Positions 34,215-44,321 of a stretch of 64,000 bases of DNA are shown here, one piece after another. The notes beneath the pieces are model-generated. The model ran no database searches and was not told where the DNA came from. It was given only the letters and a program-made list of their open reading frames with translations. This DNA is from CAZHHH01 sp052400685. Its GTDB lineage: Bacteria; Bacteroidota; Bacteroidia; Bacteroidales; Marinilabiliaceae. Location: NCBI GenBank assembly GCA_052400685.1, contig JBQTGJ010000015.1; one strand, 5' to 3'. The position numbers were made by a program, and so were the translations under genes. The stretch's first letter is position 1. Each line of letters starts with the position of its first letter.

Positions 34215-34283
34215 TGTTCTGTTTTAATGGTTATCATTCCTTCAAAGATAGACCTTTGTTTGTTTTATTATTATGAGTTTTGT

Positions 34284-34318
34284 TTTGAAGGCCTATTAGT
34301 AATGAAATCTTAACTTTG
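34284..34318 (+). promoter_or_regulatory. Probable promoter of the uracil-DNA glycosylase gene
   Basis: TTTG (34284-34287), 23-base spacer, TAACTTTG (34311-34318), about 40 bases before the start codon. The -7 element is a perfect match; the spacing is at the long end. Confidence 0.45.
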
Positions 34319-34358
34319 CATTTTTAATTATATTCAATTTTAGAAAAACAATTTGTAA

Positions 34359-35090
34359 ATGCAAAAAGTTTCATTTCTGCTACCTGATAACATTCATTCT
34401 TCCTGGCATTTATTTTTGACTGATGAATTGGTTCTTTTGCTGAATCGTATCGAAAAACAGCTTCAAGACGAGTCGGCCTTTACGCCATCAATGGATAATA
34501 TACTTCGTTTTTTAATGCTTGATTTATCGTCGGTGAAGGCTTTAATTATTGGTCAGGATCCTTATCCGCAGATAGGCGTGGCTACAGGAAGGGCTTTTGA
34601 GGTAGGCACGTTGAAAAGCTGGCATGATACGTTTCGAAATACGAGCCTGAGAAATATTGTCCGGGCTTTATATGCCGTTGATCATCCCGATGATTTGTTG
34701 ACATTTAGTGATATCAAAAAGGAGATGAAAGCCGAACGATTTCAATTATTATCACCCTCCTTGCTGTTTGAACATTGGGAGAAACAAGGCGTACTGCTTT
34801 TAAACACCTCCTTTTCGTGTCGGGTTGGGAAGCCTGGCAGTCATGCGGCAATGTGGGCCCCTTTTACGAATCGTTTATTTTGGTATATTCATTCACAGCA
34901 ACCGGATATTACCTGGCTTTTATGGGGTGCACATGCCGTTAAATCGACCGCACATCTGCAACTAAGACATGTGTTAACCAGTTGCCATCCTATGATTTGT
35001 TATCGTCGTCCGGATGATTTTTTGTTTGGCGAAATTAATCCTTTTAGGGAGCTCAGGGAAGCTATAGATTGGGGATTTAAAAGTATCTGA
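34359..35090 (+). CDS. Family 1-like uracil-DNA glycosylase with altered motifs
   Basis: The 243-residue protein aligns with Ung over its whole core. ALIIGQDPYPQIGVATGRAF (near 61-80) carries the catalytic Asp, the Tyr and the stacking Phe. GVLLLNTSFSCRVGKPGSHA near 144 carries the uracil-reading Asn, and WLLWGAHAVKS and HVLTSCHPMICYRR near 206-219 follow. The DNA-intercalation loop, HPSPLS in Ung, is changed to CHPMICY, and the His of GQDPYH is Pro. The catalytic His-Pro is kept. The enzyme should still remove uracil, but DNA pinching and leucine insertion may differ. It overlaps the convergent PorP-like gene by 14 bases. Confidence 0.8.
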   Translation: MQKVSFLLPDNIHSSWHLFLTDELVLLLNRIEKQLQDESAFTPSMDNILRFLMLDLSSVKALIIGQDPYPQIGVATGRAFEVGTLKSWHDTFRNTSLRNIVRALYAVDHPDDLLTFSDIKKEMKAERFQLLSPSLLFEHWEKQGVLLLNTSFSCRVGKPGSHAAMWAPFTNRLFWYIHSQQPDITWLLWGAHAVKSTAHLQLRHVLTSCHPMICYRRPDDFLFGEINPFRELREAIDWGFKSI

Positions 35091-36057
35091 TGGAGCGCAG
35101 CGGGTCATCAGACTGTTGCCGCTTTTTTTTGAAGTTTCTAAATTTATTGTATTTATAGAAATAGTCAGTCTGGAAGCTGATTGATAGTTCCTGGCTGCTT
35201 ACGATGTTGAGGACCTGACTATTTATGGGGAAGTCGTAGGCATAGCTGATGGTCATATTATCACCCAGGCGGACGCCTAACATCAATGAAGCAGTATGGT
35301 TGATACGATAGGCTGCACCACTTTGAAATCGTTGGTATATCGCTTCAAGGGCAAAATCATAAGTCGATTGCTCTGATGAAATACGCGCCAGCGCTGAACC
35401 TTTTAGGCTAAAATCTGATCCCATTGAAATACGATAGCCAGAAGTGGCCATTACGGTCGTCGGTGATGTTTTAAAATCTGCCGATTTATTTTCGTATGGA
35501 ATAGAGGATTGAAGCATTTCAGGAACAGATAAACCTAAATAAAATGTACGCGTGAAGAAGATTAGTCCACTTCCAAATGAAGGTTTAATGGCATTATTTA
35601 TATTTTCAGCGAAAAGAGGATCGGTTTTGTCAATGGTTTTAATATTTTGCAAATTAACCTGATATTGGCTGGCGCCCCCACTTATTCCTAACGACAAAAA
35701 TGATCCACGGCTAATTCGGATAAGATAGGAGTAGGCGAAAGATACTTTATTATTCATGACGGGCCCTGCCTGATCTGATATAACTGATAACCCCAGGGAG
35801 GCTCTGGTGGCATTCACCGGGGTATGGACATTTAGAAGATAGGTGGCTGGCGCATCTTTTACATCAATCCATTGCTGTCGGGTTATCATTTGAATTGACA
35901 ACGAATTGTGGCTTCCGGCAACGGCCGGATTGTAGTTGAGCGGATTTGTCATGGAATGTGTAAGCATAGCATCCTGTTGTGCCCAGCACATTGTGACCGG
36001 GGACAAAAATAAAATCAAGAGCAGAATCCTGATTCGATTATATAAGGATACTATCAT
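35077..36057 (-). CDS. PorP/SprF family outer-membrane protein 1
   Basis: The 326-residue beta-barrel protein has a signal peptide ending LSPVTMCWAQQDAML and the PorP/SprF signature in NPLNYNPAVAGSHNSLSIQM and RQQWIDVKDAPATYLLN near residues 40-75. Family members act with type IX secretion and hold or export a partner bearing a type B sorting domain encoded next door. Here that partner is the gene immediately upstream (22-base gap). The tail after residue 300 is basic and short (KKKRQQSDDPLRS). Confidence 0.85.
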   Translation of the reverse strand: MIVSLYNRIRILLLILFLSPVTMCWAQQDAMLTHSMTNPLNYNPAVAGSHNSLSIQMITRQQWIDVKDAPATYLLNVHTPVNATRASLGLSVISDQAGPVMNNKVSFAYSYLIRISRGSFLSLGISGGASQYQVNLQNIKTIDKTDPLFAENINNAIKPSFGSGLIFFTRTFYLGLSVPEMLQSSIPYENKSADFKTSPTTVMATSGYRISMGSDFSLKGSALARISSEQSTYDFALEAIYQRFQSGAAYRINHTASLMLGVRLGDNMTISYAYDFPINSQVLNIVSSQELSISFQTDYFYKYNKFRNFKKKRQQSDDPLRSIRYF

Positions 36058-36079
36058 TTTATTTGTTTCAATTTTCAGG

Positions 36080-37048
36080 TTATCGGTTCAAATAAATATA
36101 TCCGGTAAATTTTTGGTTTAAGCCACCTACTTCCAAACGGTAGTAATAAACACCGGCAGGACATAATGCGCCATTGAATTGATTCTTATTGCCACGACCA
36201 TCCCAGGCATTATTGTATTGATTAGTTTGAAAGACGATGAAACCATTTCTGTCCATGATCGTAATTTGCCTGTCAGGAAATGCTTCAAATTGCGGAATAT
36301 AAAAGGTGTCATTTATTCCATCGCCATTGGGTGAAAAACCTTCGGGGATATAAAACGTATCGTCGTCATGGATAATAGAGATCAAAACCAGCCCTTCATC
36401 ACAATCGCCTTCGGCATCACATACTTTATAGATTAGCGTGTCCTGTTCAAGGAAAAAACTGGTGATTTGAATTTCTATGGTTTGAGATGCATTTAGGTAG
36501 GCGGTTCCTTTTTTCGGCATTTGAACTATTTCAACATCTAAATCGAGATCATAAAGATTACGATCGTTTTTGAGGATGTCAATTTCAGTTGCAGTGCCTT
36601 CATAAAGTTTGACGACATCATCTACGCATTCCGGCTTATAATCGTAGTCATTAACCGTGATGGAAACATTGGCTGTAGCGCAATTTCCATCGTTATTACA
36701 GACTTTGTACTCAAGGTAATCTTCGCCAATGTAATAAGTTTCTGGCTGGTAATATAAACGTTGATCATCACCGAACCAGGCAGATCCATGTTCAGGTTTT
36801 GCACTTATCGTTAATGAGCTTATGCCAGAAGTCAAGCCCAAATCATTGTTCAAAACATTAATATCATAGGTATCGTTTTCGTTCATTCTTATCAGATCGT
36901 CGTTTGCTAACGGAACTTCACCCGTGGGGTTGAAAAATCTGTCGTTGGAAAGTCGAACCGGTTTGATTTCGGCATAAGAATTATTGATGGCAAACAACCA
37001 AAAAATAATGAGAAAGCTGGATTTATATTTTTTAGAATTGTTTTGCAT
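36080..37048 (-). CDS. Type B T9SS-sorted protein with cadherin-like repeats
   Basis: The 322-residue secreted protein has a signal peptide (IIFWLFAINNSYA) and two repeats resembling VCBS/cadherin-like Ig modules. Each has a YDINVLNND or TEIDILKND block and a YKVCNNDGNC or YKVCDAEGDC block. The C-terminal 85 residues (FYIPEGFSPNGDGINDTF..PAGVYYYRLEVGG) are a gliding-motility type (CHU_C) sorting domain. It should be surface-bound or released through T9SS with the PorP/SprF protein encoded next, with which it forms an operon. It resembles a shortened version of the giant protein at 38737-43635 in architecture. Confidence 0.85.
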   Translation of the reverse strand: MQNNSKKYKSSFLIIFWLFAINNSYAEIKPVRLSNDRFFNPTGEVPLANDDLIRMNENDTYDINVLNNDLGLTSGISSLTISAKPEHGSAWFGDDQRLYYQPETYYIGEDYLEYKVCNNDGNCATANVSITVNDYDYKPECVDDVVKLYEGTATEIDILKNDRNLYDLDLDVEIVQMPKKGTAYLNASQTIEIQITSFFLEQDTLIYKVCDAEGDCDEGLVLISIIHDDDTFYIPEGFSPNGDGINDTFYIPQFEAFPDRQITIMDRNGFIVFQTNQYNNAWDGRGNKNQFNGALCPAGVYYYRLEVGGLNQKFTGYIYLNR

Positions 37049-37616
37049 TTAGGGGAATTCGGTTTTTACGTCTGTTCTATAACGCAAACTTAGCATTTTT
37101 AGTATAAAAATTGATGCTTTCATACAGGGAAGTCGTCTTTTTGAAACACTATTTATTCCATATATAGTATTAATTTGACAATATTATATATGATGAAAAG
37201 AATAGTTGAACTTACCTATTATATCTTATGTTGATTTAAAATCTTTGATATTTTGTCGGAAATGAGAATTGTCCTTCATAGACGATGGTTTTACTTTTCG
37301 TTGTTAATGGATTGATCTATAGTTTTATCAGCTTTTTAACTGAAAATTATTTTTGCGTTTTAACCCTAACTAATGTCTTTTTGCGTTTTGATATTTTTGC
37401 ATATCTAATTAAAGACTGAAAAGAAACAGTGTTGTTCATATTTTGTTAATCATCGTTTGTTTCTTTATCATTCGTCAGGTTTTGTTTATCCTAATTTTTA
37501 TTATATTATTAACGAAGTTCTACCATTTCAATATTTTTTGTCATCGAAATTCACCAAGATTCGAATTGGGGCATTTTCTTTTTTTCATGATTCGAAAAAT
37601 GTAGTTTGTTTGTCAG
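37049..37616. other. Long AT-rich intergenic stretch, no gene seen
   Basis: About 570 bases separate two minus-strand PorP/SprF units. No open frame, clear hairpin or named repeat was found. A promoter for the 36080-37048 gene is expected here, but I saw no convincing consensus on the minus strand. Confidence 0.4.
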
Positions 37617-38657
37617 CTATTTTCTAAATAATCCTTTTTTTGCAGGTTTTTGTAATTCGCCTGATCCGATGCCGGATAACCCTGCTGCACTACACGGAAT
37701 AGCGGCCTTACTTTTGTCGGAGCAGAAGCGGTAGCCTAAAACGACTTTCATGTAGCTCCCATAGTTTGTTTGAGCCGATGTGAGGCCATACTGGTGTTCG
37801 ATTCCCAAATTAAAGCTTTTATAGATTATTCCAGCGGTTAAGGCAAGCCCTAAATCTTTTCCCAGAGTATGATCCATTGTCCTACGATACGCAATTAATC
37901 CCCAAAAGGATAAGTCATCCGACATGGTAGGCATTTGCAATCGAAGATTCAGATCAAATCTTTTGTCGTTTAGGGAATTGAGTTGGTAATATGCGCCAGG
38001 TTCGATGTATAGTTCGCGGTTTGGATATTTGAAAACAGTACTGGCAAAAGCATGAAAAGAGGGTGGAAGAGAGGGTTCGCTTTCGCCATCAAAAAATGGG
38101 TTGTTATTATCCAGGATATTGGTGCCCGAGGCGCCTATTTTGTATTGGTTAATTTTGAGTATGAATCCGGTGTTTAGGTTAAATCCTGTGCCGCTTTCAC
38201 GGCCGCCGGAAATAAGTGGATCAACAGCCGGATCGCCACCCGAAAATTTCGACATATCAAGTGCAGCCTGCTCAATCAAAGCCGAAAGACCAAATGCCAA
38301 TGAGGTAAACCCTTTCCGGTTCTTGCGCAATATAACATCGACTGAAAAGGATTGTTGAAAGCCCATTTTGGTATTATAACCATTGCGGTCGTTGAAGACG
38401 TAAGTTCCTGAACCAGCATTATGTGGTAGGGGGGCCTGAAACGATACTAGCTGAGTGGTAGGTGCGTTGTCAGTGCCAAACCACTGACGCTGATAAAAGG
38501 CTTCTACCAGATAACAATTTCTGTTAGAACCTGCATCTGCCGGATTCATCAGATATAAATCGTAAACGTACTGGTTGGTAACAAAGGGGCGTTGAGAGAA
38601 GCCTTCGTCTGGCAGTATTGTTAAAATCAAGATTGTTATTATTATGATCCTGTTCAT
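37617..38657 (-). CDS. PorP/SprF family outer-membrane protein 2
   Basis: The 346-residue beta-barrel protein has a signal peptide (ILILTILPDEGFSQ), then the signature YLMNPADAGSNRNCYLVEAF and YQRQWFGTDNAPTTQLVSFQ near residues 35-70. It is paired with the giant type B sorting-domain gene 79 bases upstream, in the same order as the pair at 35077-37048. Gene-order duplication suggests the two loci arose from one. The C terminus (LQKPAKKGLFRK) is basic. Confidence 0.85.
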   Translation of the reverse strand: MNRIIIITILILTILPDEGFSQRPFVTNQYVYDLYLMNPADAGSNRNCYLVEAFYQRQWFGTDNAPTTQLVSFQAPLPHNAGSGTYVFNDRNGYNTKMGFQQSFSVDVILRKNRKGFTSLAFGLSALIEQAALDMSKFSGGDPAVDPLISGGRESGTGFNLNTGFILKINQYKIGASGTNILDNNNPFFDGESEPSLPPSFHAFASTVFKYPNRELYIEPGAYYQLNSLNDKRFDLNLRLQMPTMSDDLSFWGLIAYRRTMDHTLGKDLGLALTAGIIYKSFNLGIEHQYGLTSAQTNYGSYMKVVLGYRFCSDKSKAAIPCSAAGLSGIGSGELQKPAKKGLFRK

Positions 38658-38736
38658 TATTGTTTGGTTAGATACGACTTCCGATTAATTCTTTCGTTTG
38701 TTGCAGTCTGCTATTATTGATTAGTCAGAGGTCAGC

Positions 38737-41700
38737 CTATCTTTTTAGAGAGATATTGCCTTTTAATATTTTATCGACAGGTTTTAAATGTATTACGTAC
38801 CAATAGTCATCCGAGGGTACTGGCTTATTCAGATAGGTTCCATCCCATGCCGGTTCGGAAGCTTTATATCTGATTAAAAGTTTTCCGTAACGGTCATAAA
38901 TTCGTATGTCGGAATCGGGTAATCGATTAAGTCCTGTTACTTCCCAAGAATCATTTATGCCGTCGCCATTGGGGGTCATGAAATTTGGAATTTCTATTTC
39001 GTAGTCTGAATTATAGGTAAAGACGGTTGCTGCGGTACAACCGAAGTTGTCCTCAACCAAAATTGTGTGTTCCCCATTTGGAACATTGGTAAAAGTGTTT
39101 TCGTCTTGTTCTATCACTTCATTTAAGGTGTAGGTAAAGGGCTGAGTACCTTGATCCGGATCCATTAATACCGTTACTTGCGCATACATTATGGTGTCGA
39201 GTCCTGCTATAACGGGAGACGAATGCATGGTTACATTAAAAGTGTCTGTTTTAAACCAACAGCCATCAAATGCTCTAACCATATATTGGCCGGTTTCATT
39301 TACACTTATGGTATCCATCTGTAATTCGTCAGCAGTGCGACTGGCCAAAGACGGATGTCCGAACCATTGATAAGTCATAACATCATAGTAAGTGGTGTCA
39401 TTCATATATTCCAACCAGGTATAATCGCCTGCTTTAAGTTGAAATTCGGGTTGGCAGCCATCTTCATCATCACCAAAATCATAGTTTGGCTCTGGTTCCA
39501 GTGTTACCACACGGGTGTCCATTGTTTCGCAGCCGTAATTATCCCTGACTCGCAATATGTTTACGGTATCCAATAAATTGGCCTGAATGTTTGGGCTTGT
39601 GCGGGCAGGTACTTCTTTATTGGTCCATTCATAGGTCATGTTGGGATCATTCAGAATTTCATCAGGAACGTCCAGAATTGCCGGATAGTCAATAGGGCAA
39701 ATGATAAGATCGGGACCTAAGTCAAATTCAGGAACCGGATGCCAGACAATTCGAATCTCGTCTTTGGCCCGACACCCGTTGGCGTCAACAACTTCAACCT
39801 GATGGATCCCCTCGCTTAACTGTACTGTAGCTCCTTTTGTGCCGTTTGACCAAAAAATGTTTGAATAACTGGCTGCATCAGGCAGTGTATAATCCAGTGA
39901 AACACCCGCGCACAGATCGTAGCTGTCGGGTGAAAGGTTTAATGTGGGGTTAGGATTTACCGTGATATTGATGTTATTTGTGTTTGAACAACCGTTTGTA
40001 AACCATACTTCTACTGTAAAGTCGCCGCTGCCATAATCAGAAGGGGTTATTTCGGGATTGATTTCGTCGGTTAACAGCACGCCATCATGATACCATTGGT
40101 ACGCTGTGTAATCGTCGTCTGTGTTAACGTAAAATTTTTCTTCAATACAAACGTTATCTTCGGTTGTTCCAAATACTGGTGGGGTAGGCGATGGTAATTC
40201 TGTAATTTCCAAAGTGTCTTCGGCAATACAACCATCTGGTGTTGTTATCGTTAATATGTAAGTCCCGGCATCAATTACAGAAGGCTCGTCGGGCGATCCT
40301 GATGGGCCTCCATCATATTTATGCCATTTTTTGGTATATGTACCATAATCAGGATCGTCAGTAACGGAGGATGGAATTAATATGTCAAGATCAAAGCTGA
40401 TGAGTTCATTGGAACAGATAGCGGTGTCTGACAACGAAAAGGCTGGTGGTGCCGGGTGGTATTCAGCTACCGCATCTTTTGTCATAAAACAGCCTAATTT
40501 GTCATACACTGTTACTCTGTAACGGCCTTCAGTTTTTGTGGTGTAGGTGTCGTCAGGATAGCTTGCATTGGTGGTTGATACGCCTGCTGCAGGATGCCAC
40601 CAGTTGATATGGTCAAATTGACTCAGCGGATCTCCAATATCGCCCGGCATATATCGTGTTACCTGCATAACAAGGTCGGCATCCGGGCAATCTATTACAT
40701 CGTTAATGGTGAAGTCAGGGGCCTCATTAACCTGAACTTCTGAGGTCTGACTGTTAGCCTGACAGCCATTGTCTTGCATAGCATCCAGTCGGTAGTATCC
40801 TTGCTCTTTTACAACCAGATATTCATTTCCTCCACCTGCTGCCGGATTGATAACATCCCATGTGGTGCCGTCGGTACTCTCATACCAATTAAATGTTGTA
40901 AAGGCTCTGCCATTGTCATTAACAGGAATTAGTCTTATTGAATCCCCTTCGCAAATAGTTCCTGCAATACCATGGTCGTCATAATCTAAATTAAATTCAA
41001 CCGGCGGTAATATATCTAAATCAAAGTTTCCGCTGACATTACATCCGTATTGATCCAGAGCGCTTACATAATATGTGCCTTGTAAAGCGGTTGAGTCGGT
41101 AGTGGATGAAAAATAGAGGATGTGATCATTGGCTGTTGGAATATTTCCGGTAGATGGAATAGGTGTGCTTGTTGGATCGTTGAAAAACCATTGGTAGTTG
41201 GTAAACTGATCATCTATTGCGATGGTGATATCGCTGCCCAAACAGACGGATGTGTCATTTCCAAAAGTGAATACATTTTTATTATACCAGTCGAAATAGG
41301 CCGTGTCGGAAGCAATACATCCAAAACTGTTTTCTACAATTACCACCAGTTCGCTCATTGGTTGGGTCAATGTCACCGACGAGGCAGTTGACAGGTCGGT
41401 ATATGGATCACTGGCATCTAGCCAACGGTAGGAGGCAAAACTATTTTCTTCCGTACTAAATACGTGCGTCGTGCCGGGACACTCCATTACGTCAAGCACC
41501 GTAACAACGGGCAATGGATGCACCGTAATGGGATTTGCCAGTGTTACGGCACATTCTTCTTCATTGGTAACATCAACAGAATAGTTGCCCGTAACTGTCG
41601 GTGCTATTGCTTGTCTGGTCTCTCCGGCCAACAGCGTGCCATCTAAATACCATTGATAAGTATAATTGGCGCCCACGGGTACGTCAAGACTCACCATTTC

Positions 41701-43635
41701 TCCCAGACAGACTTCAAGTGTTCCGGTCACATCCCAGGTGACTTCGGGTAGTACTTTTATTGAAACAGCGACCTGATCAGTTGCAGTACATTCTAATGTT
41801 CCGGTATCGGTTGCTTCCAATGAGAAATCGTAGCTGGATCCGGCAACAGGTGTGAACACATAAGTGGGATCGGTTGCGCCTGCTATCGGTCCGGTCGCAT
41901 CATACCACTGATAGGTATAGACCGAAGTGGGATCAACGGTTTCTGACTCCAGGGTAATGGGGAGACCATCATAGCAGATTTCTTCGTCAATATCTTTTAT
42001 CTGAAATTCAGGCTGAACATGTTCTACTTCTATATCATCTTCGGCCCGGCAGCCTGCAAATTCCATTGATACATAGTAGTGCCCGTCTTCTTCGGCAGTG
42101 ATTGTATTTACCCCGGTAGCAAATGGTTGTCTTTCAACTTCATCAACCCCCTGAAATTCCCACGTGAGGAGGCTGGCATCCTGCGAGGTGGAAAGAATAA
42201 TGTCGTTTCCAACGCAAGACATAGATGCGCCTTCTATTTTAATGCTATTGAAGGATGAAAAGTAGCCATAACTCATGCTGGAGCCGTTGGCATCCAAAAC
42301 ACTGAGGTGAAACAGTCCGGTACTGTTTGAGATGGTATAAACAGTTTCTGTGCTGGCATTCATATTCATTACAGATGCATACCATGTGTCGGGTTGTCCT
42401 GCTTCTCCGGTTCCTTCAACCCTGTTCCACTTATTGGACAACAGATTGTTGGGCGACATAGAAAAGTTGTTGATGTTTTTGTATTGTGTGATGATTTGGA
42501 CTGCAAACAACCCTGAGTATATTCGACTTATTGATACACTGGTTGAGCCTGTGCACTCAATTGATGGAACCAATGCACTTCCTATTTCATAAGCGACACT
42601 TGATAATTGATAGACGTATATATTGTGGTTTGAGGTAATGTAATCGAAATTTTTATTGGTTATGTCGTAGCTGGTCATTTCTCCGGCATTCAATGCCGGA
42701 CTCTTTGCTTCTCCATTGATACTTACAACAGTGTTGTTTTCAGTTGCCACTATAAACACTTTTTGAGCCGAGTTTGTGTAGCTGGTGATTCCATAAAGTG
42801 TATTTACAGCAATATATTTATTCCCGATTACGTTAATGGGAACAAGCTGGTCTCCGATAAGGTCATAACTCGTTATTCCCGAATGCTGGATTGAATCATC
42901 AGATATCGTTATGGCAATATTTTTATCAGAAACGATATGAGACCCCCCCAAGCTGCCGGAACCACTTCCATCTGTTGATCTCAAACAATAAGTTTGCCCT
43001 CTGTTGAGCGTGACGGTGAAAGTCGACCCTGCTGCATGACCCTCAACATCGTCGGTGAGGGTGATGGTTATATTGGTGTTATCTTCAGTCGCAACAATGT
43101 CAACCTGCTCTCTTGCCGGAGGATTTAGTGAATAGTTGGGATACAAATTTTGTGACGGGATATAGAATTCTTTTCCCAGAGCATTATCGCCTTTTAGGGT
43201 GAACCGATCCGGATTACTTCCGTTGGCAATTTCATAGTAGGCCGAAATGTCCACATCCGACTCAATTAAAATGCCTTTGTTAAAAGGCGTTCCCGCAGTC
43301 CAGCCATCCCAATCAGAATAACTACCTGATTGGCTGTTTTGCAATGTTCCGTTTTCAATCATGTTGAGCCATGTAGATAACTCCACTTTTTGTTGACCGT
43401 GAGCCGGGATGTTTATTGTAATAGGACTAAAGGCGGAATTGGCCGGCATAGAAATAGTTACCTCAGCCGATTGGTCAAAAGCCGTAATTCTGAACAGTGC
43501 GTCATCATCACTATGGCCGTTTGTGACCTCAGGGGCAACAAACCAAAACGAGGTGCCTACCTGTGCTGCTATATTAACGCTGAATCCAACAAAAAGGATT
43601 AACGGAGTTATCCATTTTATTAATAAATGTTTCAT
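38737..43635 (-). CDS. Giant type B T9SS-sorted adhesin-like protein
   Basis: The 1632-residue secreted protein has a signal peptide (PLILFVGFSVNIAAQ). Residues about 25-370 resemble the IgGFc-binding N-terminal region found in many Bacteroidota (FWFVAPEVTNGHSDDDALFR, FIVATENNTVVSINGEAK). A long series of Ig/PKD-like modules follows, each with a YQWYLDGT or YQWFFNDP type block and spaced Cys residues (CxG...). It ends in a CHU_C type B sorting domain (NFMTPNGDGINDSWEVTGL). A role as surface adhesin or motility-related filament is likely. It lies upstream of its PorP/SprF partner in one operon. Confidence 0.88.
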   Translation of the reverse strand: MKHLLIKWITPLILFVGFSVNIAAQVGTSFWFVAPEVTNGHSDDDALFRITAFDQSAEVTISMPANSAFSPITINIPAHGQQKVELSTWLNMIENGTLQNSQSGSYSDWDGWTAGTPFNKGILIESDVDISAYYEIANGSNPDRFTLKGDNALGKEFYIPSQNLYPNYSLNPPAREQVDIVATEDNTNITITLTDDVEGHAAGSTFTVTLNRGQTYCLRSTDGSGSGSLGGSHIVSDKNIAITISDDSIQHSGITSYDLIGDQLVPINVIGNKYIAVNTLYGITSYTNSAQKVFIVATENNTVVSINGEAKSPALNAGEMTSYDITNKNFDYITSNHNIYVYQLSSVAYEIGSALVPSIECTGSTSVSISRIYSGLFAVQIITQYKNINNFSMSPNNLLSNKWNRVEGTGEAGQPDTWYASVMNMNASTETVYTISNSTGLFHLSVLDANGSSMSYGYFSSFNSIKIEGASMSCVGNDIILSTSQDASLLTWEFQGVDEVERQPFATGVNTITAEEDGHYYVSMEFAGCRAEDDIEVEHVQPEFQIKDIDEEICYDGLPITLESETVDPTSVYTYQWYDATGPIAGATDPTYVFTPVAGSSYDFSLEATDTGTLECTATDQVAVSIKVLPEVTWDVTGTLEVCLGEMVSLDVPVGANYTYQWYLDGTLLAGETRQAIAPTVTGNYSVDVTNEEECAVTLANPITVHPLPVVTVLDVMECPGTTHVFSTEENSFASYRWLDASDPYTDLSTASSVTLTQPMSELVVIVENSFGCIASDTAYFDWYNKNVFTFGNDTSVCLGSDITIAIDDQFTNYQWFFNDPTSTPIPSTGNIPTANDHILYFSSTTDSTALQGTYYVSALDQYGCNVSGNFDLDILPPVEFNLDYDDHGIAGTICEGDSIRLIPVNDNGRAFTTFNWYESTDGTTWDVINPAAGGGNEYLVVKEQGYYRLDAMQDNGCQANSQTSEVQVNEAPDFTINDVIDCPDADLVMQVTRYMPGDIGDPLSQFDHINWWHPAAGVSTTNASYPDDTYTTKTEGRYRVTVYDKLGCFMTKDAVAEYHPAPPAFSLSDTAICSNELISFDLDILIPSSVTDDPDYGTYTKKWHKYDGGPSGSPDEPSVIDAGTYILTITTPDGCIAEDTLEITELPSPTPPVFGTTEDNVCIEEKFYVNTDDDYTAYQWYHDGVLLTDEINPEITPSDYGSGDFTVEVWFTNGCSNTNNINITVNPNPTLNLSPDSYDLCAGVSLDYTLPDAASYSNIFWSNGTKGATVQLSEGIHQVEVVDANGCRAKDEIRIVWHPVPEFDLGPDLIICPIDYPAILDVPDEILNDPNMTYEWTNKEVPARTSPNIQANLLDTVNILRVRDNYGCETMDTRVVTLEPEPNYDFGDDEDGCQPEFQLKAGDYTWLEYMNDTTYYDVMTYQWFGHPSLASRTADELQMDTISVNETGQYMVRAFDGCWFKTDTFNVTMHSSPVIAGLDTIMYAQVTVLMDPDQGTQPFTYTLNEVIEQDENTFTNVPNGEHTILVEDNFGCTAATVFTYNSDYEIEIPNFMTPNGDGINDSWEVTGLNRLPDSDIRIYDRYGKLLIRYKASEPAWDGTYLNKPVPSDDYWYVIHLKPVDKILKGNISLKR

Positions 43636-43982
43636 ACTGATGGATGATAAATGAACGTAACAAACAATAAAATTCCAATTTTTGTAGAAAATTGGTTCAT
43701 AAATAAACCCGATATAACCATTGTTAAACCGGCCGTTTAATTACACATTGTTAATGTAGTCTGTTTGTAGCTCCGTCTTAGATTGAAGATGCCATCGCCC
43801 TGTCACTAAAATTTTTTCGATTCCCCTGAGGCAAATGACGGGTAAACTTACAAATTGCTTTGTTGTTTTGTTATTTTGAGATTTTGTACGAGAAGCAACA
43901 TCTAATTGTTACAAAAAAATAGTGGGTTTGAATATAATATTGAATTATGGTGACGCATTCCGGTTTCAGCTCCTTCGATCTT

Positions 43983-44012
43983 TTTGCAACATCAATATTT
44001 TGTGTACTTTTG
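43983..44012 (+). promoter_or_regulatory. Candidate promoter of thrA
   Basis: TTTG (43983-43986), 18-base spacer, TACTTTTG (44005-44012). The -7 element is a perfect match. The resulting leader would be about 300 nt long. Confidence 0.4.
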
Positions 44013-44189
44013 TTTGTTTTATGATTTATATCATTTTTAAAAAGCTTGTTTTTAATTTGATGGCTTTTTTATTTTTAATTATAATGTATGTATTGATAAT
44101 CAAGACGGGCAGAAGTTGTTTAGATTTTTGCTGTTTTGAATATTAACAATTTGGTGCTCGCCCGAAAACTCCGGAGGCAGATGAGAAAG

Positions 44190-44290
44190 CTTTTTGTTGA
44201 AGCTTTTGAAGTTCGAGAATTGTGCGTTTGCTTTTGTAAATGAACATTTTGAAAGCGAGAGTAACAAAAAATAATGGAGTTTTTTGCTGA
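44190..44290 (+). repeat. Decayed palindromic repeat before thrA
   Basis: GAAGCTTTTGAAGTTCGAGAATTGTGCGTTTGCTTTTGTAAATGAACATTTTGAAAGCGAGAGTAAC follows the family-2 order of motifs, with outer end TTGCTGACGCTGTCTAAC similar to AGTATCAGCAA reversed. Confidence 0.4.
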
Positions 44291-44321
44291 CGCTGTCTAA
44301 CACATTTTAAACAGGAAATTT

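Larger units (their letters stand above)
43636..44321. other. Intergenic region between divergent giant gene and thrA
   Basis: About 690 bases without a convincing gene. It contains a candidate thrA promoter (43983-44012) and a decayed palindromic repeat (44190-44290). I looked for a Thr/Ile-rich leader peptide and terminator before thrA and found none. Confidence 0.45.

Noticed and set aside
43922..44146. 74-residue hydrophobic frame before thrA
   Set aside because: It overlaps the best thrA promoter and has atypical composition for this genome.
44005..44321. Threonine/isoleucine attenuator before thrA
   Set aside because: No short frame rich in Thr or Ile codons and no hairpin with a T-run were found in the leader.
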